Shown here: piece after piece, positions 35,854 through 44,827 of the stretch
Layout of the letters: each line of letters opens with the position of its first letter
Position numbering within the stretch: position 1 is the stretch's first letter
Assembly (NCBI RefSeq): GCF_011764565.1
Contig: NZ_AP022871.1
Coordinates: forward strand, 7,688,320 to 7,752,319
Direction of reading: 5' to 3'
Source: Phytohabitans suffuscus
GTDB lineage: Bacteria > Actinomycetota > Actinomycetes > Mycobacteriales > Micromonosporaceae
Length of the DNA: 64,000 nt
The notes under the pieces: model-generated
The model's database searches: none
Told to the model about the DNA's origin: nothing
Seen by the model: only the letters and a program-made list of their open reading frames with translations
Program-made: the position numbers and the translations under genes

Positions 35854-36160
35854 ATGCTGGCCGAGTCGGTGCACTCGCCGGCCGACTCGGCGAACCAGGC
35901 GCTGCCGTTGATCGGTGGCCGCCGGGCCGCATCCGTTCGGGTACGCCCGCGAGCGGTACATCTACGCCTTTCTCGTCGCGATCGTGCTGTTCTCCCTCGG
36001 TGGCCTGTACGCCTTGTACGAGGGGTGGCACAAGGTCAACGACCCGCACGAGCTGTCGTCCCCGCTGGTCGCGGTGGTCGTGCTGGTCCCCGCCCTCTGC
36101 CTGGAGGGGTACGCGCTGTACACGGCGGTGCGGACGACGCGGCCGTTTAGCGTTGGTGGG
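35854..36160 (+). pseudogene. Remnant of a cation diffusion facilitator (CDF) transporter
   Basis: Two short frames carry CDF sequence: LAESVHSPADSANQALPLIGGRRAA from 35854, then, in another frame, PHPFGYARERYIYAFLVAIVLFSLGGLYALYEGWHKV. These are adjacent parts of transmembrane helices 2-3 of CDF metal exporters. Both ends of the gene are missing and the frames differ, so it is decayed. It lies between arsC and the convergent GH62 gene, suggesting that another metal-resistance gene once extended this locus. Confidence 0.65.
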
Positions 36161-37661
36161 TGAGGAGGGCGGGTCGGTAGGGCAGGAGGCCGTAGTCGCC
36201 GTTGGTGTTGGGGTTGCGTCCTTGGTAGAGCAGTTGGAGGTTGCAGGGGTTGATGGTCATGGTTTGGTCGGGGTTGGTGCGGATGAGTTCGCCGTGGCTG
36301 ATGTCGTTGGTCCAGGTGGCGCCGCTGTTGGTTTTGCCGGCGAAGGGGTTGGTTTCGGTGGCGGCTTGTGGTGTCCAGGTGCCGCCGAGGTTGGTGGTGG
36401 TGAAGGAGCGGAAGTAGCGGCCTTGGGTGCCGATGGCTTCGACGAGCATGAGGTATCGGTTTTGGTTTTGGAGTTTGTAGACCTGGACGGCTTCGAAGAG
36501 GTTGTTGGTGGTGTCGGTCATGATGATGGTGGATGAGGTGCCGAAGCTGGCGGGGAAGTTGCCGATGGGCATGCTGGCGCGGTAGATGCGGCCGTTGTCG
36601 CCGGCGAAGAACAGGTACATGGTGGTGTTGTCGCCGATGAGTGCCTGGTCGATGGGTCCGGTGTTGGAGCCGGTGATGGTGCCGGAGAAGAGGGTTTGGT
36701 GTGGCGACCAGGAGTTGACGTTGGTGGGGTCGGTGGAGGTGCGGTAGGAGAAGGCGGGGCCGCCCCATTGGTAGGCCAGGATCCAGATGTCGCGTGGGGC
36801 GAAGTAGAACAGGGTGGGTGCGACGGCGGAGAAGGGCATCTGGTTCTGGCTGGTGGAGGCCATGTCGGTCCAGTTGGTGAACAGGCCGAAGCTCATCGAG
36901 CCCCAGGATGTTCCGGTGTCGTGGGTGGTGGCGTAGACCAGTTGCCCGCCGTTGTAGGGGGCGTGGGTGAAGTCCTTGAGCGAGACCCATCCCGACCTCG
37001 GGTTCGCCAGCGAACCCGTCGACGTCCACCGGTAGCTCGACGGAAGGTCACACGCACCCGTCGGCGGCGGCGTCGTCGGACTCGTCGGCGTGGTCCCACC
37101 GAGGCGGACCAGCTGCCACTGCTGGTTGCCGCCGCCCCAGTCCGTGTACTGCACGACGTTCGCGCCGTCGTTGGTCGCGGCACCCTGCACCTCGACCGCC
37201 TTGTTGCTGTTGCGGTTTATCAGCCGCACGTAGCCGCCGTCCGAGTCGGCGAGCCGGAACTGCTGGTTGGCGCCGTTCCCGTCGGCCCACTGCACGATCG
37301 CGGCACCGTCGGCCGTCGACCAGTTGTAGACGTCGAGCACCTTGCCCGAGTGGCGGGACTTGAGCCGGTAGTACCCGCCCCCGGAGTCGACGAACTGCCA
37401 CTGCTGCCACGCACCGTCGTTACGCGCCCACTGCGTGATCCGCGCACCGTCGTTGGTGGCCAGGTTGTACACGTCCAACGCCTTGCCACTGTTCCGGTTC
37501 ACCAGCACGTACCAGGCGGTGGTGTCCACTGTGGCCGCCGACGCGGACGTCGCCGCCACCGTGACCAGCGCGCCGCCCACGACTGTCGCCGCGACCGCGG
37601 CGGCCAACCCCGACCGCCACCCGCGACGCCACCTCGCGGTGCGCGCAGACCCAACCGGCAT
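36147..37661 (-). CDS. Secreted GH62 alpha-L-arabinofuranosidase with CBM13 (ricin-B) domain
   Basis: A 504-aa exported enzyme. Residues 1 to about 42 form a signal peptide (RRGWRSGL, hydrophobic core, SASA). A ricin-B/CBM13 module follows with three QxW-type repeats (QQWQF, NQQFRL, NQQWQL), then a Thr/Pro linker (TTPTSPTTPPPTG) and a GH62 catalytic domain. Likely catalytic residues lie in DFTHAPYNGGQLVYATTHD, GPIDQALIGDN and LFEAVQVYK. It removes arabinose side chains from arabinoxylan. GAGAGGAG precedes the ATG at 37661. The catalytic part is unusually Asn/Thr-rich, giving strong strand asymmetry. Confidence 0.93.
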   Translation of the reverse strand: MPVGSARTARWRRGWRSGLAAAVAATVVGGALVTVAATSASAATVDTTAWYVLVNRNSGKALDVYNLATNDGARITQWARNDGAWQQWQFVDSGGGYYRLKSRHSGKVLDVYNWSTADGAAIVQWADGNGANQQFRLADSDGGYVRLINRNSNKAVEVQGAATNDGANVVQYTDWGGGNQQWQLVRLGGTTPTSPTTPPPTGACDLPSSYRWTSTGSLANPRSGWVSLKDFTHAPYNGGQLVYATTHDTGTSWGSMSFGLFTNWTDMASTSQNQMPFSAVAPTLFYFAPRDIWILAYQWGGPAFSYRTSTDPTNVNSWSPHQTLFSGTITGSNTGPIDQALIGDNTTMYLFFAGDNGRIYRASMPIGNFPASFGTSSTIIMTDTTNNLFEAVQVYKLQNQNRYLMLVEAIGTQGRYFRSFTTTNLGGTWTPQAATETNPFAGKTNSGATWTNDISHGELIRTNPDQTMTINPCNLQLLYQGRNPNTNGDYGLLPYRPALLTHQR

Positions 37662-37766
37662 AGCGTTTCTCCTCTCGACCATCCGGGACCGCCATGAGGC
37701 GTGCCAGATCGGCGCGGACGCCGGTAGCACCCCGCGCGCGAACGGCCCAAGCATCGACGTCACCGA

Positions 37767-37782
37767 CTGTTAGCGTTAACAG
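37767..37782. promoter_or_regulatory. LacI-type operator upstream of GH62
   Basis: CTGTTA-GCGT-TAACAG, a 16-bp palindrome 106 bp before the GH62 start. It resembles the GTTA-CG-TAAC sites of LacI regulators controlling hemicellulose genes in actinomycetes. A related site lies at 37876. Confidence 0.6.
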
Positions 37783-37875
37783 ACCTCATGGCGACGATCC
37801 GGGCAGGGATATGTAGGGCTGTGCGGCGATAGGTAGCCAACCGGCGGGTGCGACCGGGCGCACCCACTCCATGGA

Positions 37876-37891
37876 CTGTGAACGATAACAG
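37876..37891. promoter_or_regulatory. Second LacI-type operator
   Basis: CTGTGAACGATAACAG; on the other strand it reads CTGTTATCGTTCACAG, matching the site at 37767 at 12 or more of 16 positions. The pair is 109 bp apart, about ten helical turns, which would suit looping. Confidence 0.5.
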
Positions 37892-38015
37892 TGACCTTCG
37901 TCAAGATGTAACGGGAATGTTTCGGAAGAAGTCCCGCATGATCAGGTGGCCGCGGATTCTCTACGCTCGACACTGACCACCGAAGTCTGCATCGCACCCG
38001 GGGCGGGAGGACGCC

Positions 38016-39488
38016 GTGTCTGAGCCGCCCGCCGTGTCGGTGGACTGGCTCGTGGCGCGGCCGGGGCTGGGCCTGCGGGTCAGGGCGGGCGAGGCCGGCC
38101 TGCGGCGGGAGATCCGCTGGGCGCACTGTATCGAGCTGCCCGACCCGGCGCCGTGGCTGCGCGGCGGCGAGCTCGTGTTGACGACGGGGCTGCGGCTGCC
38201 GCGCTCGGCGGCCGGGCAGCGCCGCTACGTCGGGCAGCTGGACGGCGCCGGTGTCTCGGCGCTCGCGCTCGGCACCGGGCTCACCCACCAGCGGGTACCG
38301 GCAGCCATGATCGAGGCGGCCGACGGGCTGGGGCTGCCGCTGCTGGAGGTGCCGTACGAGACGCCGTTCGAAGCGCTCACCACCGCCGTGCTGGAGCGGC
38401 TCGCCGAGCGGCGTTACTCCCTGCTGACCTGGGCGTCGGCCGTGCAGGCCCGGATGACCCGGGCCGCGGTGCGGGGCGGGTCCCCGGCGGTCGTCCGGGA
38501 GCTGGCCACCGCCACCGGCGGCCGGGCGCTGCTGCTGGCCGCTGACCGGTCGGTGGTCGCCGCGCATCCGGCGGGCGAGCCGGCGGCCGAGGTGCTGCGC
38601 GGCTGGTTGGCCGGGTGGGGGACGGCGAGCCTGGCCGAGGCCGGCCCGGAGGGTGCGGTGACGGTGGACGCGGTCCGGGTCGGCCGGCGGGTGCACGCCC
38701 ACCTGGCACTGTCGACCGATCGGCCGTTGACCCAGGTCGAGCGGGTGCTGTTCGGGCACGCGGTCTCGCTGATCGCGCTCGGGCACGAGCTGCCGGACCG
38801 CGACGCCGACCGGCTGCGCCGCCTCGACGCGACGGTGGTCGGGCTCTGTACCGGTGCGGCGCCGGCGGGGGAGGCGGTCGCCGAGCACCTCGCCGCGGCC
38901 GGCCTGGGCGATATCCGGGTGCTCGTGGCCGCGCCCGCCGCCGCGGCCGAGCGGGCGCTGCGCGCCGCCGACGCGCCCGTGCTGGTCCGGGTCGAGGGCG
39001 ACGGGATCGTGGCCATCGTCGGCGCCGACCACTCGATCGGGCCGCTCGGTCCGGCCGTCCGCGCCGGGCTGAGCCGCGCGCATCCGCCGGCCGAGGGAGC
39101 GGCCGCGCTGGCCGAGGCGCGTACCGCCGCCGAGGTGGCGCGGGCCCGGCGCCGGCCGCTCGTGGCGTTCGAGGAGCTGGCCGGTGCGGCGCTGCTCGCC
39201 GAGCCGGCCAGCCGCGAGGTGCTGGTCCGCGTCGCGGCGGTCCGCCTCGACCCGCTGCGCGCGTACGACCGGGAGCACCGCACCGACCTGGTGGGCTCGC
39301 TGCGCGTCTTCCTCGAGCACCACGGCCAGTGGGAGTCCGCCGCGGCCTCGCTCGGCGTCCACCGGCACACCCTGCGGAGCCGGATCGCGCGGATCACCGA
39401 GGTGCTCGGCGGCGACCTGGACGACGCCCACGTCCGCGCCGAACTGCTGCTCGGCCTCACCGCCTGGGCAGACCCGGACCAGCGTTAG
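38016..39488 (+). CDS. PucR-family transcriptional regulator
   Basis: A 490-aa regulator with an N-terminal PucR-type domain (LGLRVRAGEAGLRREIRWAHCIELPDPAPWLRGGELVLTTGL) and a C-terminal helix-turn-helix of the PucR/CdaR type (LRVFLEHHGQWESAAASLGVHRHTLRSRIARI). Members activate purine, GABA or amino-acid breakdown genes. The start is a GTG. It ends convergently (4-bp overlap) with a GABA-type aminotransferase, with an aldehyde dehydrogenase beyond, its probable targets. Confidence 0.9.
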   Translation: MSEPPAVSVDWLVARPGLGLRVRAGEAGLRREIRWAHCIELPDPAPWLRGGELVLTTGLRLPRSAAGQRRYVGQLDGAGVSALALGTGLTHQRVPAAMIEAADGLGLPLLEVPYETPFEALTTAVLERLAERRYSLLTWASAVQARMTRAAVRGGSPAVVRELATATGGRALLLAADRSVVAAHPAGEPAAEVLRGWLAGWGTASLAEAGPEGAVTVDAVRVGRRVHAHLALSTDRPLTQVERVLFGHAVSLIALGHELPDRDADRLRRLDATVVGLCTGAAPAGEAVAEHLAAAGLGDIRVLVAAPAAAAERALRAADAPVLVRVEGDGIVAIVGADHSIGPLGPAVRAGLSRAHPPAEGAAALAEARTAAEVARARRRPLVAFEELAGAALLAEPASREVLVRVAAVRLDPLRAYDREHRTDLVGSLRVFLEHHGQWESAAASLGVHRHTLRSRIARITEVLGGDLDDAHVRAELLLGLTAWADPDQR

Positions 39489-40822
39489 GGCCTGCCGGCG
39501 GCGGAGGCGAGGCATGCCTCCGCCAGCGTCCGCAGCCCTTCGGCGAGCAGGGCGTCGGGCATCGACAGCGGGGGCAGGAAGCGCAGTACGTTGCCGAAGC
39601 TGCCGGCGGTCAGCGCCAGGAGCCCGCGGCGGTGGCAGCCCTCCACGATCCGCCTGGTGCGCTCCGGGTCGGGCGCCCCGTCCGGCGTCACGATCTCGAT
39701 CGCCATCATCGCGCCCCGCCCGCGTACGTCGCCGACGAACGGGTGCCGGTCCCGCAGCGCGTCGAGGGCGGCGCGCATCGCCGTACCGATCGCGCGGGCC
39801 CGGGCCAGCAGGTCGTGCTCGGCGATCTCCTCGAACACGCCGAGCGCGGCCTCGCAGGCCACCGGGTTGCCGCTGAACGTGCCGCCGAGCCCGCCGGCCG
39901 GTACCGCGTCCATGAGGTCGGCCCGCCCGGTGACCCCGCCCAGGGGAAGGCCGCCGGCGAGCCCTTTGGCGGTGAGCACGAGGTCAGGCTGTACCCCCTC
40001 GTCCTCGCAGGCGAACATCGTCCCGGTGCGGGCGATGCCGGTCTGCACCTCGTCGGCGATCATCAGGATGCCGCGGTCGCGGCAGATCTGCTCGACCCGC
40101 GGCAGGAAGCCCTTGGGCGGCACGACGAAGCCCCCCTCGCCCTGGATCGGCTCGATCAGGACGGCCGCGACGCTACCGGCACCCACCTGCCGGTCGACGA
40201 GGTCGACGAGGGCGTCGGCGGCCTCCTCCGCGCAGCGGTCCGGCCCGGTGGGCCAGCGGTACGGGTAGGCCATCGGCGCCCGGTAGACCTCCGGGGCGAA
40301 GGGGCCGAATCCCTGCTTGTAGGGGACGTTCTTGGCGGTCAGGCTCATCGTGAGCAGGGTGCGCCCGTGGAACGCGTGGTCGAAGACGACGATCGCCGGG
40401 CGCCCGGTCGCGGCGCGGGCGACCTTGACCGCGTTCTCGACCGCCTCGGCGCCGGAGTTGACCAGCATCGTGCGGGCCTGGCCGGCGATCGGCGCGAGCC
40501 GGTTGAGCGTCTCGCAGACGGCGACGTAGGACTCGTACGGGTTGACCAGGAAACAGGTGTGCGTGAACCGTTCGAGCTGGGCGGCGGCCCTGGCCCGGAC
40601 CCGGGGCGCCGCGTTGCCGACCGTGGTGACCGCGATGCCGCTGCCGAAGTCGATGAACGAGTTGCCGTCGACGTCGACGACGAGCCCTCCGGCCGCCCGC
40701 GACACGAACACCGGCAGCACGGAGCCGATGCCGCGCGGCACCGCCGCCCGCTGGCGTACCAGCAGCTCCTCGGATCGGGGACCGGGCACCGCCGGGCGTG
40801 GCTCCGTGGCCTGTCGCGTCAT
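39485..40822 (-). CDS. gabT: 4-aminobutyrate (GABA)-type class III aminotransferase
   Basis: A 445-aa PLP enzyme: LVNSGAEAVENAVKVARAATGRPAIVVFDHAFHGRT, the PLP-Asp in IADEVQTGIARTG and the Schiff-base Lys in LTAKGLAGGLPLGGVTG. It moves the amino group of an omega-amino acid to 2-oxoglutarate. It is divergent from the aldehyde dehydrogenase (145 bp gap), which would oxidise the resulting semialdehyde. Beta-alanine or another omega-amino acid is possible as substrate. Confidence 0.88.
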   Translation of the reverse strand: MTRQATEPRPAVPGPRSEELLVRQRAAVPRGIGSVLPVFVSRAAGGLVVDVDGNSFIDFGSGIAVTTVGNAAPRVRARAAAQLERFTHTCFLVNPYESYVAVCETLNRLAPIAGQARTMLVNSGAEAVENAVKVARAATGRPAIVVFDHAFHGRTLLTMSLTAKNVPYKQGFGPFAPEVYRAPMAYPYRWPTGPDRCAEEAADALVDLVDRQVGAGSVAAVLIEPIQGEGGFVVPPKGFLPRVEQICRDRGILMIADEVQTGIARTGTMFACEDEGVQPDLVLTAKGLAGGLPLGGVTGRADLMDAVPAGGLGGTFSGNPVACEAALGVFEEIAEHDLLARARAIGTAMRAALDALRDRHPFVGDVRGRGAMMAIEIVTPDGAPDPERTRRIVEGCHRRGLLALTAGSFGNVLRFLPPLSMPDALLAEGLRTLAEACLASAAGRP

Positions 40823-40967
40823 GCCTGGCGACGCTAGTCGCCGCCCGGCGTGGCCCGCGATGGACGATCTGGCGCGTCGGGCCGCGGCGGGGGCGCCGAT
40901 CCGGACCGTGACTGTGCCCCGTGCCGGTCCGAGACTGCTGCGGACAGCGGCAGGAAGGACGATCGAG

Positions 40968-42433
40968 ATGACCACGTCTGAGGCGGTGCGACCCCTGCGG
41001 CACCTCGTCGCCGGCGACTGGGCCGAGGGCGGCGGCGACGAGCTGGTCGACACCAACCCGGCGCGCCCGGCCGAGGTGGTGGCGCGCGGCGCGCTGGCCG
41101 ACCGGGCAGACCTCGACCGCGCGGTGGCGGCCGCGCGCCGGGCGTACCCGGGATGGGCGGCCACGCCGCACGCGGCGCGGGGCGCGATCCTCACCCGGGC
41201 GGCCGAGATCCTGGAGCGCAACGCGGGGGCCTGGGGGCAGGAGCTGTCCCGCGAGGAGGGCAAGACCCTCGGGGAGGGCGTCGGGGAGGTCCGGCGGGCC
41301 GGGGAGATCCTGCGCTACTACGGCGCGGAGGCGCAGCGCCCGCAGGGTGAGGTCTTCGCCTCGCCCCGGGTGGGCGAGCGGATCCACGTCGTACGCCGGC
41401 CGATCGGTGTCGTCGCGGTCGTCACGCCGTTCAACTTCCCGATCGCGATCCCCGCGTGGAAGATCGCGCCGGCGCTCTCGTATGGGAACGTGGTGGTCTG
41501 GAAGCCGGCCACCGCGGTGCCGCTGCTCGCCAGCCGCCTGGCCGAGGCGCTTGTCGAGGCCGGCCTGCCGGAGGGGGTCCTGGCATTGCTGATCACCGGT
41601 GGGGCGGTCGGCAACGACCTCGTCACGCACGAGGGCGTCGACGCCGTCACGTTCACCGGGTCGACGCCGGTCGGGCGCCGGCTGATCGCGCTCTGCGGCG
41701 AGCTGGGCCGGCCGATCCAGACCGAGATGGGCGGCAAGAACGCGGCGGCGGTGCTGGCCGACGCCGACCTGGAGCTGGCCGTCGACGACGTGGTCGCCGG
41801 GGCGTTCCGCTCGTCCGGACAGAAGTGCACGGCCACCTCCCGGCTGATCGTGGCGGAGCAGGTGGCCGACGACCTGCTCGGGATGCTGGTGGAACGGACC
41901 CGTGCGCTGCCGGTCGGCGACCCGCTGGCGGAGGGCGTCTTCCTCGGCCCGGTCATCTCCGCGCCGGCCCGCGACGGGATCCAGGCCGCGGTCGACCGGG
42001 GGTACGGCGGCCCGGCGTCGACCTGCTCGCCGGCGGCGACCCCTACCGGGACGCGTTCCTGGCGCGGGGCGCGTTCGTCGCGCCGACCGTGGTCGAGCTG
42101 GCCGGCGACGACCCGCTGTGGCGCGACGAGCTGTTCGGGCCGGTGCTTGCCGTGCGCCGCGCGCCGGACGACCGGGCCGCGCTCGACCTGGTCAACGACA
42201 GCGTCTACGGCCTGTCGGCGGCGGTCTTCACCGACAGCCTGGCCGCGGTGAGCGCGGCGATGGAGACGCTCGACGTCGGGGTCCTGCACATCAACTCCGA
42301 GACGGCGGGGGCCGACCCGCACGTGCCGTTCGGCGGCAACAAGGCCAGCGGCTTCGGGCCGAAGGAGCAGGGCGGGGCGGCGAGAGAGTTCTTCACCACC
42401 ACCAAGACGATCTACCTGCGTGGCGCAGGCTGA
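40968..42433 (+). CDS. NAD(P)+-dependent aldehyde dehydrogenase (frameshifted)
   Basis: About 488 aa after one base is restored. Motifs: FNFPIAIPAWKIAPAL (cofactor), VTFTGSTPVG, the Glu in EMGGKNAA and the nucleophile in SSGQKCTATSR. The frame breaks at 42013-42015 (YGGP/GVDLLAGG), where a G seems lost; the second frame is clean to 42433 (PFGGNKASGFGPKEQG). AGGAAGGA precedes the ATG. It resembles alpha-ketoglutaric/succinate semialdehyde dehydrogenases and pairs with the divergent aminotransferase. Confidence 0.88.
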
Positions 42434-42448
42434 GCACCGGAGGCCCCA

Positions 42449-42781
42449 ATGTCCAACAAGCCCGCGTTCACCGGCGACGCCAACCTCGAGCCGGTCGTCG
42501 AACTGCCGGCGCTGCCGGTCGCCGTCAACCGGGTCACGTTCTCGGACGGTGCGGTCACGCACTGGCACAGCCACGAGGGCGGCCAGGTCATCCAGGTGGT
42601 CTCCGGCGTGGGCCGGTACCAGGAGCGCGGCGGCGAGGTGCGGCCGCTGCGGTCGGGCGACACGGTGGTCACCCCGCCCGGCGTCGAGCACTGGCACGGC
42701 GCGGCCGGCGGGGGCGACATGGTGCACGTGGCGTTCAGTTCGGGGACCAGCACCTGGGGCGATGCCCCGCAGACCGAGTAG
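42449..42781 (+). CDS. Small cupin-domain protein
   Basis: A 110-aa single-domain cupin with metal-binding HWHSHEGGQ (two His and a Glu/Gln) and a late EHWHGA. Close relatives are carboxymuconolactone-decarboxylase-associated cupins. It follows the aldehyde dehydrogenase by 15 nt and may be a small isomerase, dioxygenase or binding protein. Confidence 0.83.
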   Translation: MSNKPAFTGDANLEPVVELPALPVAVNRVTFSDGAVTHWHSHEGGQVIQVVSGVGRYQERGGEVRPLRSGDTVVTPPGVEHWHGAAGGGDMVHVAFSSGTSTWGDAPQTE

Positions 42782-42800
42782 CGGATCGGCTGATCGAGGG

Positions 42801-42829
42801 TTGACACCCCGGGAGTCCGTTTCTAGATT
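42801..42829 (+). promoter_or_regulatory. Sigma70-type promoter of the ABC/hydantoinase-like operon
   Basis: TTGACA at 42801-42806 and TAGATT at 42824-42829 with a 17-bp spacer. The predicted transcription start lies inside the 19-bp operator candidate at 42834. The first gene starts about 200 bp further on, leaving a long leader with no clear fold. Confidence 0.65.
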
Positions 42830-42833
42830 GCAT

Positions 42834-42852
42834 TGGATACAGGATCCGATCT
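42834..42852 (+). promoter_or_regulatory. Candidate GntR operator, site 1
   Basis: TGGATACAGGATCCGATCT, just after the -10 hexamer. It matches the site at 52518 (TGTATATAGGATCCAATCT) at 16 of 19 positions. Position over the start point suggests repression. Confidence 0.65.
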
Positions 42853-43040
42853 CCAAAATCCAACCACCACCTCGGCCTCTGTCAGGGTGATCCCGGCCCT
42901 GCCAGCCGCTACTCGTTCCCCACGCAGCGCTATGACATGGGGCGACCTGGCATCGGTCGCCGACTGACCTGTATTCGAAAGCCGGTACCCGCGCAAAAGG
43001 TGAGCCGCGCGGCCGGCAGATCAGGCGGACCGTACGCCAG

Positions 43041-44084
43041 ATGAGGAATTTGAAGATGCGTCGAAGAGCAACCGCCACACGCTGGCTGGTCGTTGGGACA
43101 CTTGCCGCGTCGGTCCTGGCCGGATGCGGCTCGGACGACGAAGGGTCGCCCGCCGCGACCGGCGGCGACGCCGCCAAGTCCGGCAACCTCCGGATCGCCT
43201 CGGTATCCAGCGGGATGCCGGACCTCCCGCTCCTGGCCGCCCTCGACGACCTTCGGGCCCAGGGGTACCGGCCGGAGTACGTCGCCCTGAACCAGAGCGC
43301 CGAGATCGCGGCCCAGGGCGTGGCGAGCGGCCGGTTCGAGATGGGCAGCGGCGCGAACAACACGTTCGAGCTGGCCATCCAGAGCGGCGCCAAGATGAAG
43401 ATGGTCGTCGACCGCGAGGACGTGATCTGGGGCCTGTACGCCCGCGACACCGTGCGGTCCTGCACCGACCTGCAGGGCAAGAAGGTCGCGATCCACGGGC
43501 CGAACTCGTCGAGCACGGCGATGGTCAACTACTACATCAAGGAGAACTGCCCCGGTACCAAGCCCAACTTCCTCGTGATCGAAGGCTCGGAGAACCGGTA
43601 CGCGGCACTGCTGGCCGGCCAGATCGACGCCAGCGCCCTCGAACTGCAGGACGCGGTCAAGCTGCCCAGCGAGCCCAACGGCGGCCAGGTCCACAAGGTC
43701 TCCGACTTCGCCGAGGACATCCCGCGCCTGCAGGTGTTCAGCCAGTTCGTCAACGACGAGTGGGCCAAGGCCAACCCGCAGATGGTCAAGGACTTCATCA
43801 AGGCCCTGCTGCTGCAGCACCGGAAGGTCGACAACAACCCGGCCTACCTGGAAGAGCTGTGGAACAAGTACTCCAAGGAGTTCGGCAGCCTCGACACCGG
43901 TACGCAGGAGGCGTTCAAGGCGTACTCGACGGTGTTCCCGCCGGACGGCGGCATGGACCCGTCGGCGATCGAGTACTCGCGCGACTTCTTCTCGACGGTC
44001 GGACCGGAGATCAAGCTCAGCGTCGAGCAGATCGCCGACACGTCCTATCTCGAAGAGGTGCTCGCCGAGATCGGCAAGGGCTGA
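43041..44084 (+). CDS. ABC transporter substrate-binding lipoprotein (NMT1/SsuA-like)
   Basis: A 347-aa exported lipoprotein with signal WLVVGTLAASVLAGC (lipobox Cys at residue 29). The body is of the NMT1/THI5-like aromatic-sulfonate/pyrimidine receptor type (ASGRFEMGSGANNTFELAIQSGAKM, KKVAIHGPNSSSTAMVNYYI). It would deliver a small organic solute to the permeases at 45786 and 47510. A second methionine (MRRRATATRW) is an alternative start. First gene of a run to 50619. Confidence 0.88.
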   Translation: MRNLKMRRRATATRWLVVGTLAASVLAGCGSDDEGSPAATGGDAAKSGNLRIASVSSGMPDLPLLAALDDLRAQGYRPEYVALNQSAEIAAQGVASGRFEMGSGANNTFELAIQSGAKMKMVVDREDVIWGLYARDTVRSCTDLQGKKVAIHGPNSSSTAMVNYYIKENCPGTKPNFLVIEGSENRYAALLAGQIDASALELQDAVKLPSEPNGGQVHKVSDFAEDIPRLQVFSQFVNDEWAKANPQMVKDFIKALLLQHRKVDNNPAYLEELWNKYSKEFGSLDTGTQEAFKAYSTVFPPDGGMDPSAIEYSRDFFSTVGPEIKLSVEQIADTSYLEEVLAEIGKG

Positions 44085-44139
44085 CCCCACCGCGCCGTCA
44101 CCGGTGCCCCCGTCACGGCAGGACAGGAGAGAGAACCGT

Positions 44140-44823
44140 ATGGCCATCATCGGTCTGATGCTTCCCACATCCGGGTACACGCAGGACTACCTCGACCTGC
44201 GCATGGCCCTGGCGAGGGCCCGGGTGCCGGCCGGCGCCGACGTCGAGTTCCGGATCTCGGTGCCGCCGGACGCACCCGAGTTCCTGGATCGCGGTGAGCA
44301 CTTCGGACAGGCGATCGGCGCGGCCGGCGCGTTCGTCAGCGGCATCCAGGCCGGCGGCGCGGACGTGATCGTCTCCTCCGGCGCGATCGACCCCGGGCTG
44401 GCGGCGGTACGGGACGCGGTCTCCGTTCCCGTCGTCGGCCCGGGCGAGGTCGCCATGTACCTCGGCCACGTGATCGCCCGGCCGCTCACCGTCGTCACCG
44501 TCGACGAGTACGCGGTCGAGCGTACGAAGATGTTCCTGGACGCCGTCTCGACCAAGCCGCCGATCGCCTCGATCCGGTCGATCGAGATCCCGGTGCGGCA
44601 GGCGATGAAGGACTTCGCGCCGGTACGCGAGGCGCTCAGGCGCGAGTGCCGGGCGGCCGTCGAGGAGGACGGCGCGCGGCAGATCTACCTGGGTTGCATG
44701 ATCTTCGGGACGATGGACATCGCCGAGCCGCTGCGCCAGGAGCTCGGGGTGCCGGTCATCGACCCGTTCGCGGTGTCCACCGACGCCGCGATCCAGATCG
44801 CCCTATCCCTTCCGGCCGGCTGA
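44140..44823 (+). CDS. Asp/Glu/hydantoin racemase superfamily protein, atypical active site
   Basis: A 227-aa protein. GGADVIVSSGAIDPGLAAVRDAVSVPVVGPGEVAMYLG is the hydantoin-racemase core, and ARQIYLGCMIFGTMDI carries the second catalytic cysteine. The first catalytic cysteine expected in the AC-x-x-DPG position is a Ser/Gly (SSGAIDPG). It may therefore not be a two-base racemase but an isomerase, decarboxylase or maleate-isomerase-like enzyme. GGAGAGAG precedes the ATG. It sits between transporter genes and near HyuA/HyuB homologues. Confidence 0.8.
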   Translation: MAIIGLMLPTSGYTQDYLDLRMALARARVPAGADVEFRISVPPDAPEFLDRGEHFGQAIGAAGAFVSGIQAGGADVIVSSGAIDPGLAAVRDAVSVPVVGPGEVAMYLGHVIARPLTVVTVDEYAVERTKMFLDAVSTKPPIASIRSIEIPVRQAMKDFAPVREALRRECRAAVEEDGARQIYLGCMIFGTMDIAEPLRQELGVPVIDPFAVSTDAAIQIALSLPAG

Positions 44824-44827
44824 GCGC

